Part shown: one piece after another, positions 9,511 through 18,494 of the stretch
Layout: each line of letters opens with the position of its first letter
Numbering within the stretch: position 1 is the stretch's first letter
Origin: Marivita sp. S6314
GTDB lineage: Bacteria; Pseudomonadota; Alphaproteobacteria; Rhodobacterales; Rhodobacteraceae
Length of the DNA stretch: 64,000 nucleotides
Direction: 5' to 3'
Assembly (NCBI RefSeq): GCF_023015985.1
Contig: NZ_JALKAO010000006.1
Coordinates: 1-64,000 of the forward strand
Notes under the pieces: model-generated
The model's input: only the letters and a program-made list of their open reading frames with translations
Databases searched by the model: none
What the model was told of the DNA's origin: nothing
Position numbers and translations under genes: made by a program

Positions 9511-10382
9511 CCACGGTCACCGCCCTGCGCCAACGTTCCGAGGAAGAAGCCGCACGGCTTCCCGCGCTCCTTGCGCGGGCGGAACATCTTGCCGGGACGG
9601 TGCTCTTGGGGGACCACGGTCGCCGCAGATCGGGGTTGGGCGACGATTTCTGGCAGTATCGCCCGATGCAACAGGGCGACGCCCTGCGCGACATCGACTG
9701 GCGGCGGTCCGCGCGCAGCGATCAGCAATATGTGCGCGAACGCGAATGGCAGATTGCGCAAAGCGTCATTCTCTGGGTCGATCAGGCGGCATCGATGCGG
9801 TTTGCCTCGGACGACAACCTCAGCACCAAGGCGGATCGCGCCCGCACATTGGCCTTGGCGACATCAATCCTTTTGATCCGGGGGGGCGAACGGGTTGGCC
9901 TGACCGGGTTCGATTTGCCACCCCGGCGCGGACAGGCACAGATCACGCGACTGGCCGAGATGCTGTCAGTCGACCAATCCGACGATTACTCCGAACCCGA
10001 GGCACGCGGCATGATCCCGCAATCCCGCGCGCTGTTCTTTTCCGACTTTCTGGGAGATCCGGCCCCGGTTGAGGCGGCCCTGACCAAAGCGGCTGACCGG
10101 GGCGTGCGCGGTGCGCTGGTGCAAATCCTTGACCCGACCGAGGAGTATTTTCCCTTCGACGGGCGGACAATTTTCCAGAGCATTGGCGGCGGGTTGGTGC
10201 ACGAAACGCTGAAGGCCGGTGACCTGCGTTCCCGTTACCTTGACCGTCTGGCCGCGCGTAAGGATCGGCTGGAGCATCTCAGCCGACTGACCGGATGGCA
10301 GTATTTGTGCCATCATACGAATGACAGCGCGCAATCGGCGTTGCTTTGGATTTACCGCGCGATGGATGGGGCTCACGGATGA
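9507..10382 (+). CDS. DUF58 domain protein (VWA-like MoxR partner)
   Basis: A 291-residue protein with the DUF58 hallmark [20 protein letters not shown] at 51-70, followed by a VWA-like domain. The usual metal-site motif DxSxS reads D92-Q-A-A-S96 here, so its first serine is missing. A later SDFLGD keeps the aspartate of the third metal motif. The start is GTG, overlapping the MoxR stop in a GTGA. Its own stop overlaps the next ATG in an ATGA. DUF58 proteins regularly pair with MoxR ATPases. The degenerate metal site suggests a binding rather than a metal-dependent adhesive role. That is inference. Confidence 0.92.
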   Translation: MTTVTALRQRSEEEAARLPALLARAEHLAGTVLLGDHGRRRSGLGDDFWQYRPMQQGDALRDIDWRRSARSDQQYVREREWQIAQSVILWVDQAASMRFASDDNLSTKADRARTLALATSILLIRGGERVGLTGFDLPPRRGQAQITRLAEMLSVDQSDDYSEPEARGMIPQSRALFFSDFLGDPAPVEAALTKAADRGVRGALVQILDPTEEYFPFDGRTIFQSIGGGLVHETLKAGDLRSRYLDRLAARKDRLEHLSRLTGWQYLCHHTNDSAQSALLWIYRAMDGAHG

Positions 10383-13144
10383 CGATTTTCGGTATCGGTT
10401 TTGTGACCCCGTGGCTGTTGCTGGCGCTTCTGACGTTGCCGATCCTCTGGCTGATCCTGCGCGCGGTGCCGCCCGCACCGATCCGACGGCTGTTCCCCGG
10501 TGTCGTGCTGTTGCTTGGCCTCAAGGACGATGATCAGGTCAGTGACCGAACCCCGTGGTGGCTGCTTTTGCTGCGTATGCTGGCGGTCGCTGCAATCATC
10601 ATCGGACTGGCCGGACCGATCCTGAACCCCGAGACGGACGATACCGCGCAAGGCAATGCGCCCTTGTTGGTTGTGATGGACGGATCATGGGTCAGCGCCG
10701 CAAGCTGGCGCGCCCGGACGCAAGCGCTGGACGGGCTGCTGGCGCAGGCTGCGCGCGATGACCGTCGTGTTGCGTTGATCAAATTGACATCGCCGGAACC
10801 CACCAGCTTTCAGGCGGCGGATGATCTGCGCGCCCGGTTGGTAGGGCTGACACCAGAGCCGTGGGAACCCTCGGAAGATCAGATCAGCCGCGCGGTGCAG
10901 GTGCTGCCGGATGGTGGGTTTGACACCTACTGGATGTCCGACGGGCTTGACCGTGACAGCCGCGCGACGCTTCTGGAAGCGCTGGAAGAGCGCGGCGTGA
11001 TCTCCGTGTTTCAGGCGGGTCAGACCATCCTGGGCCTTGCGCCCGCGCGGTTCGAGGATGGCAATATCATCCTGACCGCGCTGCGCGCCCAAACGGGCAG
11101 CCCGCGCGAGGTGACGATTCTGGCCCAAGGCCGCGACCCGGCGGGCAACCCGGCGGTTCTGGCGCGCGCGACAGCCGTGTTCGACGCCGATGCCGCAACA
11201 GCGGAAACCGCCTTGTCCCTGCCATCCGAGCTGCGCGCGCGGATCACCCGGTTTGAGATTGAGGGCAACCGCAGCGCTGGCGCGACAACCCTGCCGGATG
11301 ACAGCCTGCGCCGCCGCGAAGTTGCGCTGATCGCAGGGCGCGAGGACCGCGAGGGGCTGCAACTGCTGTCACCGCTGCATTATCTTGAGAAAGCGCTGGA
11401 ACCCAGTGCGGATCTGCTCAGCGGCGCACTGATGGATATCATTCCCGCCAACCCGGATGTGATCGGGCTTGCCGACGTGGCCACCCTTGGGCTGGCTGAA
11501 CAGGACGCGCTGTTGGCGTGGCTGGAAGACGGCGGCATTCTCTTGCGCTTTGCAGGCCCCCGCCTTGCCGCCAGCGATATCAGCCGCGAAGAGGAAGACC
11601 CTTTGATGCCCGTCCGTCTGCGTGCCGGCGGGCGCAGTGTCGGCGGTGCGATGAGTTGGGGAGAACCAAAATCCCTGGCCGCCTTTACCGAAGACAGCCC
11701 GTTTTTCGGCCTGCCCATTCCCGCTGACGTCACCGTATCTGCGCAGGTGATGGCCCAGCCCGATCCGGCACTTGCCGACCGGGTGATTGCACAGCTCAGC
11801 GATGGGACCCCGCTGGTGACCCGCAAACAGGTGGGTCAGGGCCAGATCATCCTGTTCCACGTCACCGCCAATGCCGAATGGTCAAGCCTGCCGCTGTCGG
11901 GCTTGTTTGTGCAAATGCTGGAACGGCTTGCCATCGCCGCCGGAGCATCGGCGCAACCCAGCGCGGAGGATCTTGCAGGCACGATCTGGCAGCCAACTTT
12001 GGTTCTGGACGCCTATGGCACGTTGGCCGATGGCAGCACATATCCGGGCGTCACAGGCGAAGCGCTTGTATCGACATCGCTGGGGCCGGACCTGCGCCCC
12101 GGTCTGTATCAAAGCCAGGACCGCGCGCTGGCGCGGAATGTGCTGTCGGCTGAGGACGCTTTGGTCCCGGCAACCTGGCCCGCAGATATCACCGTCGAAG
12201 GCCTGACCCCATCCGAGGAAACGCCGCTGGCCGGGTGGTTGCTGGCGCTTGCGACCCTCTTGTTGCTGGCCGATATCGTTGCCTCTTTGTTCCTCTCTGG
12301 GCGTCTGTCCGGCCCGAAAGCCACAACTGCCGCCGCTTTGATCGCCGCCGCGTTGCTGATGCCCGCATCACCGGTCACGGCGCAGGAAGACAGCTTTGCG
12401 CTCAAAACCACAGCCGAGGTGACCTTTGCCCATGTGGTGACGGGCGATGACGCGCTGGACCAAGTGGCGCAGGCCGGGTTGCGCGGGCTGTCCGAAACGC
12501 TGTTTTTCCGCACTTCGGTCGAACCGGCGGACCCGGTTGCGGTTAACCTTGAAACCGATGAACTGGCGTTCTTCCCGTTTCTCTACTGGCCCATCACGCC
12601 CGATCAGCCAACACCCTCTGCCGAGGCTTACACCAAACTCAACACCTACCTGCGCTCGGGCGGGATGATCATGTTCGACACCCGCGACGCCGATATCGCG
12701 CGATTTGGCACCGGCAGCCCCAATGGCCGCAAACTTCAGCAACTGGCCGCGCCGCTGGACATTCCTCCGCTTGAGCCGATCCCCGAAGACCACGTTCTGA
12801 CCCGCACATTCTACTTGCTGCAGGACTTCCCGGGCCGCCACAACAGCCGTGACGTCTGGGTCGAAGCCGCGCCGCCGGATGCGGAACTTGTTGAAGGCAT
12901 GCCGTTCAGGAACCTCAACGACAACGTGACGCCGGTGATCATCGGCGGCAATGACTGGGCATCGGCCTGGGCAATGGACCGGCGGGGCAACGCCATGTAC
13001 CCGATTGGTCGGGGATATTCAGGTGAACGTCAGCGCGAGATTGCGTATCGCTTTGGCGTCAACCTCGTGATGCATGTCCTGACCGGCAACTACAAATCCG
13101 ACCAGGTCCATGTACCTGCGCTTCTTGACAGGTTGGGCCAATAA
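10379..13144 (+). CDS. BatA-like membrane protein fused to DUF4159
   Basis: A 921-residue membrane protein. The N-terminus is BatA-like, with two helices (about 9-30 and 60-80). A VWA-like region follows, with D101-G-S-W-V-S106 in place of DxSxS and WMSDGLDRDS near 190. A long middle region resembles a glutamine-amidotransferase-like fold without a clear catalytic triad. A helix near 620-640 precedes a hydrophobic, signal-peptide-like stretch ending ASPVTAQ (about 650-670). The C-terminal DUF4159 domain then has YWPITPDQPTPS and RSGGMIMFDTRDADI. This order looks like two ancestral genes joined with the second signal peptide retained, which would place DUF4159 in the periplasm. The ATG at 10379 overlaps the DUF58 stop. 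Confidence 0.88.
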   Translation: MTIFGIGFVTPWLLLALLTLPILWLILRAVPPAPIRRLFPGVVLLLGLKDDDQVSDRTPWWLLLLRMLAVAAIIIGLAGPILNPETDDTAQGNAPLLVVMDGSWVSAASWRARTQALDGLLAQAARDDRRVALIKLTSPEPTSFQAADDLRARLVGLTPEPWEPSEDQISRAVQVLPDGGFDTYWMSDGLDRDSRATLLEALEERGVISVFQAGQTILGLAPARFEDGNIILTALRAQTGSPREVTILAQGRDPAGNPAVLARATAVFDADAATAETALSLPSELRARITRFEIEGNRSAGATTLPDDSLRRREVALIAGREDREGLQLLSPLHYLEKALEPSADLLSGALMDIIPANPDVIGLADVATLGLAEQDALLAWLEDGGILLRFAGPRLAASDISREEEDPLMPVRLRAGGRSVGGAMSWGEPKSLAAFTEDSPFFGLPIPADVTVSAQVMAQPDPALADRVIAQLSDGTPLVTRKQVGQGQIILFHVTANAEWSSLPLSGLFVQMLERLAIAAGASAQPSAEDLAGTIWQPTLVLDAYGTLADGSTYPGVTGEALVSTSLGPDLRPGLYQSQDRALARNVLSAEDALVPATWPADITVEGLTPSEETPLAGWLLALATLLLLADIVASLFLSGRLSGPKATTAAALIAAALLMPASPVTAQEDSFALKTTAEVTFAHVVTGDDALDQVAQAGLRGLSETLFFRTSVEPADPVAVNLETDELAFFPFLYWPITPDQPTPSAEAYTKLNTYLRSGGMIMFDTRDADIARFGTGSPNGRKLQQLAAPLDIPPLEPIPEDHVLTRTFYLLQDFPGRHNSRDVWVEAAPPDAELVEGMPFRNLNDNVTPVIIGGNDWASAWAMDRRGNAMYPIGRGYSGERQREIAYRFGVNLVMHVLTGNYKSDQVHVPALLDRLGQ

Positions 13145-15195
13145 TGACCGGCAGCATTGTTTTTGACCCGCTTCTGCCCTGGGGGCTGATTGCTGCACTG
13201 GCGGCACTTACGTTTCTTGGTGTCGCGCTGGCGCTGTGGCGTGGTTTGCAGGGATGGGCCTTGCGCGCTCTGGCCGCTGTGGTCGTGCTGGCGGCCGTGG
13301 CGCAACCGTCTTACCAGATCGAAGACCGCGCACCGCTGTCGAACATCGTGTTGATCGTCGAAGACAAAAGCGCGAGCCAGTCGCTTGGTGATCGCCTGAA
13401 TACGTCGACCAATGCGTCGGTCGCGCTTGCGGCGCAGCTTAACGCGCGCCCCAATACCGAGATCCGTCGCATTGACGTGGCCGATGGCGAAGGCGACACT
13501 GGCACGCTATTGATGTCCGCCGTGTCCGATGCGTTGGCCGAAGAACCGCGCGGGCGCATTGCCGGGATTTTCCTGCTGAGTGACGGGCGGTTGCATGATC
13601 TGGAACGCACACCAGACCTGCCTGCGCCGCTGCACCTGTTGCTGACGGGCAAGGACACGGACTGGGACCGCCGCCTGATTGTCAAAAACGCCCCTGCCTT
13701 CGCAATCCTCGGGGAACCGGTCACCCTGACCCTGCGTGTCGAAGACGATGGCGCAGCCCCGGACGACAGCGCCACCGTGATCGATATCTCGGTCGATGGC
13801 GAAGACCCGCAGCGTTTCGAAATGCCGATCGGACAGGACATCGAACTGCCCATCACCCTGCCGCATGGCGGCTTGAACGTGATCCAGTTCACCGTACCCG
13901 AAGCAGACGGAGAACTGACCGACCGCAACAATACCGCGCTTGTCCAGATCAACGGTGTGCGCGACCGTCTGCGCGTTCTGCTTGTGAGTGGCGAACCCCA
14001 TGCCGGTGGCCGTACATGGCGCAACCTGCTGAAATCCGACAGCTCTGTTGATCTGGTCCATTTCACCATTTTACGCCCGCCGGAAAAGCAAGACGGCGTC
14101 CCGGTGACCGAACTGTCGCTGATCGCCTTCCCGACGCGGGAACTGTTTCTTGAGAAGATCGAGGATTTCGACCTCATCATCTTTGACCGCTACAAGCGTC
14201 GCGGCATTCTGCCCGCAATCTATCTGGACAACGTGCGCAACTACGTCGAAGAGGGCGGTGCGGTTCTCGTTGCGGCTGGGCCTGACTTTGCCAGCGCCGA
14301 CAGCATCTACCGGTCCCCTTTGGCGGATATCCTTCCCGCCGAACCCACCGCCCGCGTGATCGAACGCGGCTACCGGCCAGAGATCACCGATCTGGGCCAG
14401 CGTCATCCCGTGACCTCCGGTCTTGCTGGGCAGGACACATGGGGGCGCTGGATGCGCCAGATCGAAGTTGACCCCATTGGCGGTGACGTTGTCCTGAGCG
14501 GGATCGACGACAAACCGCTTCTGGTGCTTGACCGCATCGGCGAAGGCCGTGTTGCCCTGATCGCGTCTGACCATGCGTGGCTCTGGTCGCGCGGGTTCGA
14601 AGGCGGCGGTCCGCAGCTTGATCTGCTGCGCCGTCTTGCGCACTGGATGATGAAGGAACCAGAGCTTGAGGAAGAAGCGCTCTGGGCCGAACCCACCGGC
14701 CAGACCATGCGCATTATCCGGCGCACGCTGGATGAAACAATCGGAACGGTCACGGTGACCCGACCGGATGGAACAGAAGAAGAGGTGACGCTCGAAGAGG
14801 TGACACCGGGCCGGTTCGAGGCGCTCTATACCGGGCCGACGATTGGGCTCTATCGACTAACCGAAGGCGATGAAGAGGCCGTGGTTGGCCTTGGCCCCGC
14901 CGCGCCGCGCGAATTCGAAGAAACCATCGCAAGCGGAGAGGTGCTTGAGGAAACCGTCGCGGCAACGCGCGGCGGGGTGCGGCGGCTGGAAGAGGGATTG
15001 CCAACGATCCGCGCCGTCGGCGAAGGCCGTCCAGCCGCTGGCCGCGGCTGGCTTGGCATCACCCCGCGCGAGGCGTTCGAGACACTGGACGTGACCCAAA
15101 CACCGATCCTGCCGGGATGGCTGGTCCTGCTTCTGGCCTCGGGCCTGATCCTTGGCGCGTGGTTACGCGAAGGGCGGCGCGACACGCCGACCTAA
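13144..15195 (+). CDS. Membrane-anchored GATase/VWA-like protein, last gene of the MoxR operon
   Basis: A 683-residue protein with two N-terminal helices (about 11-32 and 38-56) and one C-terminal helix (about 655-672). Most of it should lie in the periplasm. D74-K-S-A-S78 matches DxSxS exactly, and FLLSDGRLHD near 140 fits the third VWA metal motif. The middle part, with LRVLLVSGEPHAGGRTWRN and EEGGAVLVAAGPDFASAD, resembles a class I glutamine amidotransferase-like fold. I see no Cys-His-Glu triad, so an enzymatic role is unlikely. The ATG shares one base with the preceding TAA. The stop overlaps the convergent DUF4214 gene by four bases, leaving no room for a separate terminator. Confidence 0.85.
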   Translation: MTGSIVFDPLLPWGLIAALAALTFLGVALALWRGLQGWALRALAAVVVLAAVAQPSYQIEDRAPLSNIVLIVEDKSASQSLGDRLNTSTNASVALAAQLNARPNTEIRRIDVADGEGDTGTLLMSAVSDALAEEPRGRIAGIFLLSDGRLHDLERTPDLPAPLHLLLTGKDTDWDRRLIVKNAPAFAILGEPVTLTLRVEDDGAAPDDSATVIDISVDGEDPQRFEMPIGQDIELPITLPHGGLNVIQFTVPEADGELTDRNNTALVQINGVRDRLRVLLVSGEPHAGGRTWRNLLKSDSSVDLVHFTILRPPEKQDGVPVTELSLIAFPTRELFLEKIEDFDLIIFDRYKRRGILPAIYLDNVRNYVEEGGAVLVAAGPDFASADSIYRSPLADILPAEPTARVIERGYRPEITDLGQRHPVTSGLAGQDTWGRWMRQIEVDPIGGDVVLSGIDDKPLLVLDRIGEGRVALIASDHAWLWSRGFEGGGPQLDLLRRLAHWMMKEPELEEEALWAEPTGQTMRIIRRTLDETIGTVTVTRPDGTEEEVTLEEVTPGRFEALYTGPTIGLYRLTEGDEEAVVGLGPAAPREFEETIASGEVLEETVAATRGGVRRLEEGLPTIRAVGEGRPAAGRGWLGITPREAFETLDVTQTPILPGWLVLLLASGLILGAWLREGRRDTPT

Positions 15196-16538
15196 ATCAG
15201 GCTCGACGCGTCGAAATCGTCGGTCAGAACACCCACCAGGGGCAACAGGAATTCCCCGTTTTGCGGGTCCAGCGCGTCTGCATAGAAATTGTCTGCCTGA
15301 TTCCGTGCATCAATCTCGGTCACGGCAAACCCGTCAAACAGATCCATCACCGTACGGGCGTTGTCTACGTCTGACATTCCCAGATGCACGGCGAAATAGG
15401 TACCGATATCGGTTTTCGTATCAAGATAGTCCCGATCAATCCCGCGTTGCGCAATGGTTTCGGGCGAGTCGGTTGGCTGGTTCGGTGCATCGACACCGCG
15501 CAGCAATTCAAGGATGAACTCATCCCGCTGGCGCGCGCCGCTGTCGAGAACATTCACCCAGAACGCAAAGCCCACGTCATCGGGATCGCGCCCCAAGACG
15601 TTGTTATAGACGGCCGTGACAAATCCGCCGTTGGTGGTGCCTGCCGGATAGGTGGCTTGAGTCTCTGGTTGCGGGGCAAACAGCCGGGCCATGTCGTCCA
15701 GCGTCGACACAACCCCATTGGCATAGTTCGTCGCCCAGAAGTTAAGACCCAAGGCATCGGGCGCGCGATTGAAATAGGCGATATAGAGCTCGATGATATC
15801 CTCAAGCTCTTCCACCGTGATCAACGCCGCCCCGCCAAACGCCGTTGCGTCGAAGGTCGTGTCTTCAAAATCAATGAACTCGATCCCGGTGAGCGTGTCG
15901 GTCCCGGCCCCCTCGGCGCGCCTATCTTCCACGGTTGTCCCGGAAGGAGAGATCGTCACCGTATGACTGCTTTGCGGGCCAGCATAGATCGCCGTATCCT
16001 GCCCGGCACCACCGTCGATCACATCGTTTCCCGCACCGCCTTCCAGGGTGTCATTGCCCTGCTCCCCAACAAGCGAATCCGGGCCATCCGTCCCGGTCAA
16101 ACTGTCCGGACCATCGGTCGGCATCATGTTCGAGGTCGGCGACCCGAACGGCAACACTTGCGACAGTGTGACGATTTCAGTCACGACGCCCGAATTGTTC
16201 AGAACCACTTCAAACGTGTCGATGTCCCAGAACCCGGATCGGTTCACCGAGAACTCGTAGGCAAACAGCACGTCCCCGGGTGCCGCGCCGCCATCCACCA
16301 CGCCAACGGCCCTGTCGATGATCGTGTCGCCGGTTTCGAACACCATGGTGCTGGTGAGGGTTGCGTCATTCTCGACAACGCCAACAAAGTCGGCGGGGGC
16401 GACGCCCGGCACGTTGGTCGAATTCACGAGGCCTCGGATAAAGGTCTCGAACGTGGTGCCGTCAGGCAGGGCCTGATCGGCAACGATATTGATAAAAAAC
16501 GTATCTTGAAATTGGCCGTATTCCAGTCTGAGAGGCAT
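15192..16538 (-). CDS. DUF4214 protein with RTX-type calcium repeats (downstream paralogue)
   Basis: A 448-residue acidic protein with almost no cysteine and no N-terminal signal peptide. Residues 145-187 hold nonapeptide calcium repeats (GEQGNDTLEGGAGNDVIDGG). Two DUF4214-type repeats follow: LYIAYFNRAPDALGLNFW near 251-268 and VYNNVLGRDPDDVGFAFWV about 50 residues later. The C-terminus GVLTDDFDASSLI resembles that of the next gene. RTX repeats, low cysteine and no Sec signal point to type I secretion, although no T1SS gene is in the window. The N-terminal 130 residues have no family I recognise. A CtrA-type box lies 58 bases upstream. Confidence 0.88.
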   Translation of the reverse strand: MPLRLEYGQFQDTFFINIVADQALPDGTTFETFIRGLVNSTNVPGVAPADFVGVVENDATLTSTMVFETGDTIIDRAVGVVDGGAAPGDVLFAYEFSVNRSGFWDIDTFEVVLNNSGVVTEIVTLSQVLPFGSPTSNMMPTDGPDSLTGTDGPDSLVGEQGNDTLEGGAGNDVIDGGAGQDTAIYAGPQSSHTVTISPSGTTVEDRRAEGAGTDTLTGIEFIDFEDTTFDATAFGGAALITVEELEDIIELYIAYFNRAPDALGLNFWATNYANGVVSTLDDMARLFAPQPETQATYPAGTTNGGFVTAVYNNVLGRDPDDVGFAFWVNVLDSGARQRDEFILELLRGVDAPNQPTDSPETIAQRGIDRDYLDTKTDIGTYFAVHLGMSDVDNARTVMDLFDGFAVTEIDARNQADNFYADALDPQNGEFLLPLVGVLTDDFDASSLI

Positions 16539-16595
16539 AATTCACTCCGGTTCAAAATGTTTGAGAAGTAAGGATCGGCTCGGAAGAAATCAGGG

Positions 16596-16610
16596 TTAAC
16601 GAACCGTTAA
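16596..16610. promoter_or_regulatory. CtrA-type box TTAA-N7-TTAA upstream of the 16538 gene
   Basis: TTAACGAACCGTTAA is both an exact TTAA-N7-TTAA match to the full CtrA recognition sequence and a perfect inverted repeat with a three-base spacer. It sits 58 bases upstream of the start codon at 16538, a reasonable activator position. The assignment is by motif only. Confidence 0.6.
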
Positions 16611-16630
16611 TAGGACCGATCCGGACCAAA

Positions 16631-16648
16631 TGTTTCGCGCGCGAAACA
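16631..16648. repeat. 18-nt perfect palindrome TGTTTCGCGCGCGAAACA
   Basis: A 9-base perfect inverted repeat between the two DUF4214 genes. It starts 93 bases before the downstream start codon and 29 bases after the upstream stop. The outer six bases on each side equal those of the ParB site parS, but the core is six bases, not four. It could be a terminator hairpin for the upstream paralogue or a protein-binding site. Confidence 0.5.
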
Positions 16649-16676
16649 ATCGGTCCACTTGGTGACCTGTTTTTGA

Positions 16677-18287
16677 CTAGACAATTCCTCCGCTGAAATC
16701 GTCGGTCAGGACACCGGTGATCTGGATCAGGAACTCACCGGTCAGCGGATCATTTGCAGCGCTGACAAACCCATCCGCCACGGTGCGCGCACCCGCCTCA
16801 TCAGCTTGAGTGGCATCGCCGAACGCATCCATCACATCCTGCGCGTTCTCTGCATCGGTCATCCCAAGATGCACGGCGAAATACGCGCCGACATCTGTCT
16901 TGGTCTCCAGATACACCCGGTCCAGCGCCTGCTGGTCGATTGTCTCTTGCGGCGTGCCATCAGGAAGCGGTGCGCGTGTGCCTTGGAGGATATCAAGGAT
17001 GAACTCGGCCCGTGTTGATCCGCCAGCGCCCAACTGGCCCAGCCAGAACGCAAGCCCTGGCGCGTCCGGGTCGCGCCCCAGAACGTTGTTATAGACAGCT
17101 TCGATAAAAACGGTGTCGGTCGTGCCCTCGGGGTACAACCCCTGCGTTTCCGGCTGCGTTGCGAAATCGTTGGCCATGTCACCCAAGGTGACCCCACCTT
17201 CGGCATAGGCATTGGTCCAGAAGGCCAGCCCCAGCGAATCCGGCGCGCGGTTGTAATAGGCGATGTATAGTTCGATCACCTCGTTGAACTGCGCCTCGGT
17301 CAATTGCGCGCCTGAATCGAACCGGTCCAGAAAAAACGCCGGAATGGCAGTTTCGCCTTCGAACTTGAGAAACTCGATCCCGGTCAGCAGATCGTAATCA
17401 TCCCGCCCTGCCGTTCTGTCATCGACCCGCGCCGATGTTGGGGACAGTTGCAACGTGTAGCCGTTCTGCGGCCCGGAAAACACAGCCGTGTCGATCCCGT
17501 CATCGCCATTAATGAAATCCACCCCCGGTCCACCGAAGATCGAATCGTTGCCGTTTCCGCCTTCGATCACCTCTTGCTCATCAGTGACCCCGGACAGGCT
17601 GTCATCGCCAGACGTGGCCCGGTTTTCATCGGGCCCATCACCAACACGTTCTTCATCGCTGCTGAACACGATACGTTCGATAAAGTCGCCGTCGATATAC
17701 GCCACGCGCAAACTGATCACCGCGCCGTCATCCGCGTCGGTCAGCACATAGGTCGCGGCCTCTGCTTCCCCGATCTGCGTAATTGTTCCGTCGCGAAACC
17801 ACGTGTATTCCAGAGACTGTTCCGACAAGAGACCAAAATTTGGCAGCTGTGAGGTGTCAACAGAAAGCGTCTCACCGACGGCAAAGTCCCCAAGGATCAT
17901 ATCCGCCTCAAGGGGCGGCGGCGCCTCCAGATCAATCTCTGGCAAGGCAGGGGTGGGTTGCACAACGCCATCAAAACTGCCCTCAAACGAGGTGACGTCG
18001 ATGATCCCGGCTTCGAGCACTTCGAATTCGAAAGACAACAGCCGTGTTCCGGCTGTCAGTGGCCCGATGAACGTCCCTGAAGACGCGGCGGTATAGCTGA
18101 AATTCGAGAGATCAGACGTGTTTGACACCTCTGCATTTGTCAGAAGGTCGATGCCATTTGAACGCACATCCTGCACGGTCATCGCAATATCGAAGGCAAA
18201 GGTAAAATTCTGCGAAACGTTTTCGGTTAAAGACACGATAACGGACGCCGCGCGACCGTTTTGAAGAATGGAAAGACTGTAAGACAT
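16677..18287 (-). CDS. DUF4214 protein with Ig-like and RTX-like domains (upstream paralogue)
   Basis: A 536-residue acidic protein, paralogous to its downstream neighbour over the C-terminal ~300 residues. An N-terminal beta-rich region (1-120) is followed by an Ig-like/transglutaminase-like repeat with LEYTWFRDGTITQIGEAEA and YVLTDADDGAVISLRVAYID (about 155-200). Degenerate calcium repeats follow (EGGNGNDSIFGGPGVDFING), then DUF4214 repeats LYIAYYNRAPDSLGLAFW and VYNNVLGRDPDAPGLAFW. The tail GVLTDDFSGGIV matches the paralogue. No Sec signal; type I secretion is inferred. A CtrA-type box lies 106 bases before the start. The different N-termini suggest different targets on the same repeat scaffold. 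Confidence 0.88.
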   Translation of the reverse strand: MSYSLSILQNGRAASVIVSLTENVSQNFTFAFDIAMTVQDVRSNGIDLLTNAEVSNTSDLSNFSYTAASSGTFIGPLTAGTRLLSFEFEVLEAGIIDVTSFEGSFDGVVQPTPALPEIDLEAPPPLEADMILGDFAVGETLSVDTSQLPNFGLLSEQSLEYTWFRDGTITQIGEAEAATYVLTDADDGAVISLRVAYIDGDFIERIVFSSDEERVGDGPDENRATSGDDSLSGVTDEQEVIEGGNGNDSIFGGPGVDFINGDDGIDTAVFSGPQNGYTLQLSPTSARVDDRTAGRDDYDLLTGIEFLKFEGETAIPAFFLDRFDSGAQLTEAQFNEVIELYIAYYNRAPDSLGLAFWTNAYAEGGVTLGDMANDFATQPETQGLYPEGTTDTVFIEAVYNNVLGRDPDAPGLAFWLGQLGAGGSTRAEFILDILQGTRAPLPDGTPQETIDQQALDRVYLETKTDVGAYFAVHLGMTDAENAQDVMDAFGDATQADEAGARTVADGFVSAANDPLTGEFLIQITGVLTDDFSGGIV

Positions 18288-18392
18288 GAGCCCTCAACGC
18301 TGGGTAAAACAAACGGTAAATATCAAGAGACTAAATCCATAACCCGTTCTTCACCAAGACAAAAAATACGTCATGCGGATTTTTGATAATCC

Positions 18393-18407
18393 TTAACAAA
18401 TGGTTAA
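18393..18407. promoter_or_regulatory. CtrA-type box TTAA-N7-TTAA upstream of the 18287 gene
   Basis: TTAACAAATGGTTAAC is an exact TTAA-N7-TTAAC match. On the coding (minus) strand the first half reads TTAACCAT, the alternative CtrA motif. The box is 106 bases upstream of the start codon. The stretch 18288-18380 between box and gene is AT-rich, unlike the rest of the window, as expected for a promoter. Confidence 0.62.
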
Positions 18408-18438
18408 CACCACCCTGAACACCGGGCGGAAACAGAAA

Positions 18439-18466
18439 CGGCCGGCCCCCATACAGGGACCGGCCG
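18439..18466 (-). terminator. Rho-independent terminator after the DsbA-like gene
   Basis: On the minus strand CGGCCGGTCCC pairs with a GGGGGCCGGCCG arm across a short loop, followed by a T-rich TTTCTGTTT run. It begins 29 bases after the stop of the gene ending at 18495. Confidence 0.7.
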
Positions 18467-18494
18467 CACGTTTGTTCGACACTGACGGGAAGAC

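Noticed and set aside
16631-16648. Reading the palindrome as a true parS site
   Set aside because: The arm spacing is two bases longer than the ParB consensus and no parAB or origin genes are nearby.
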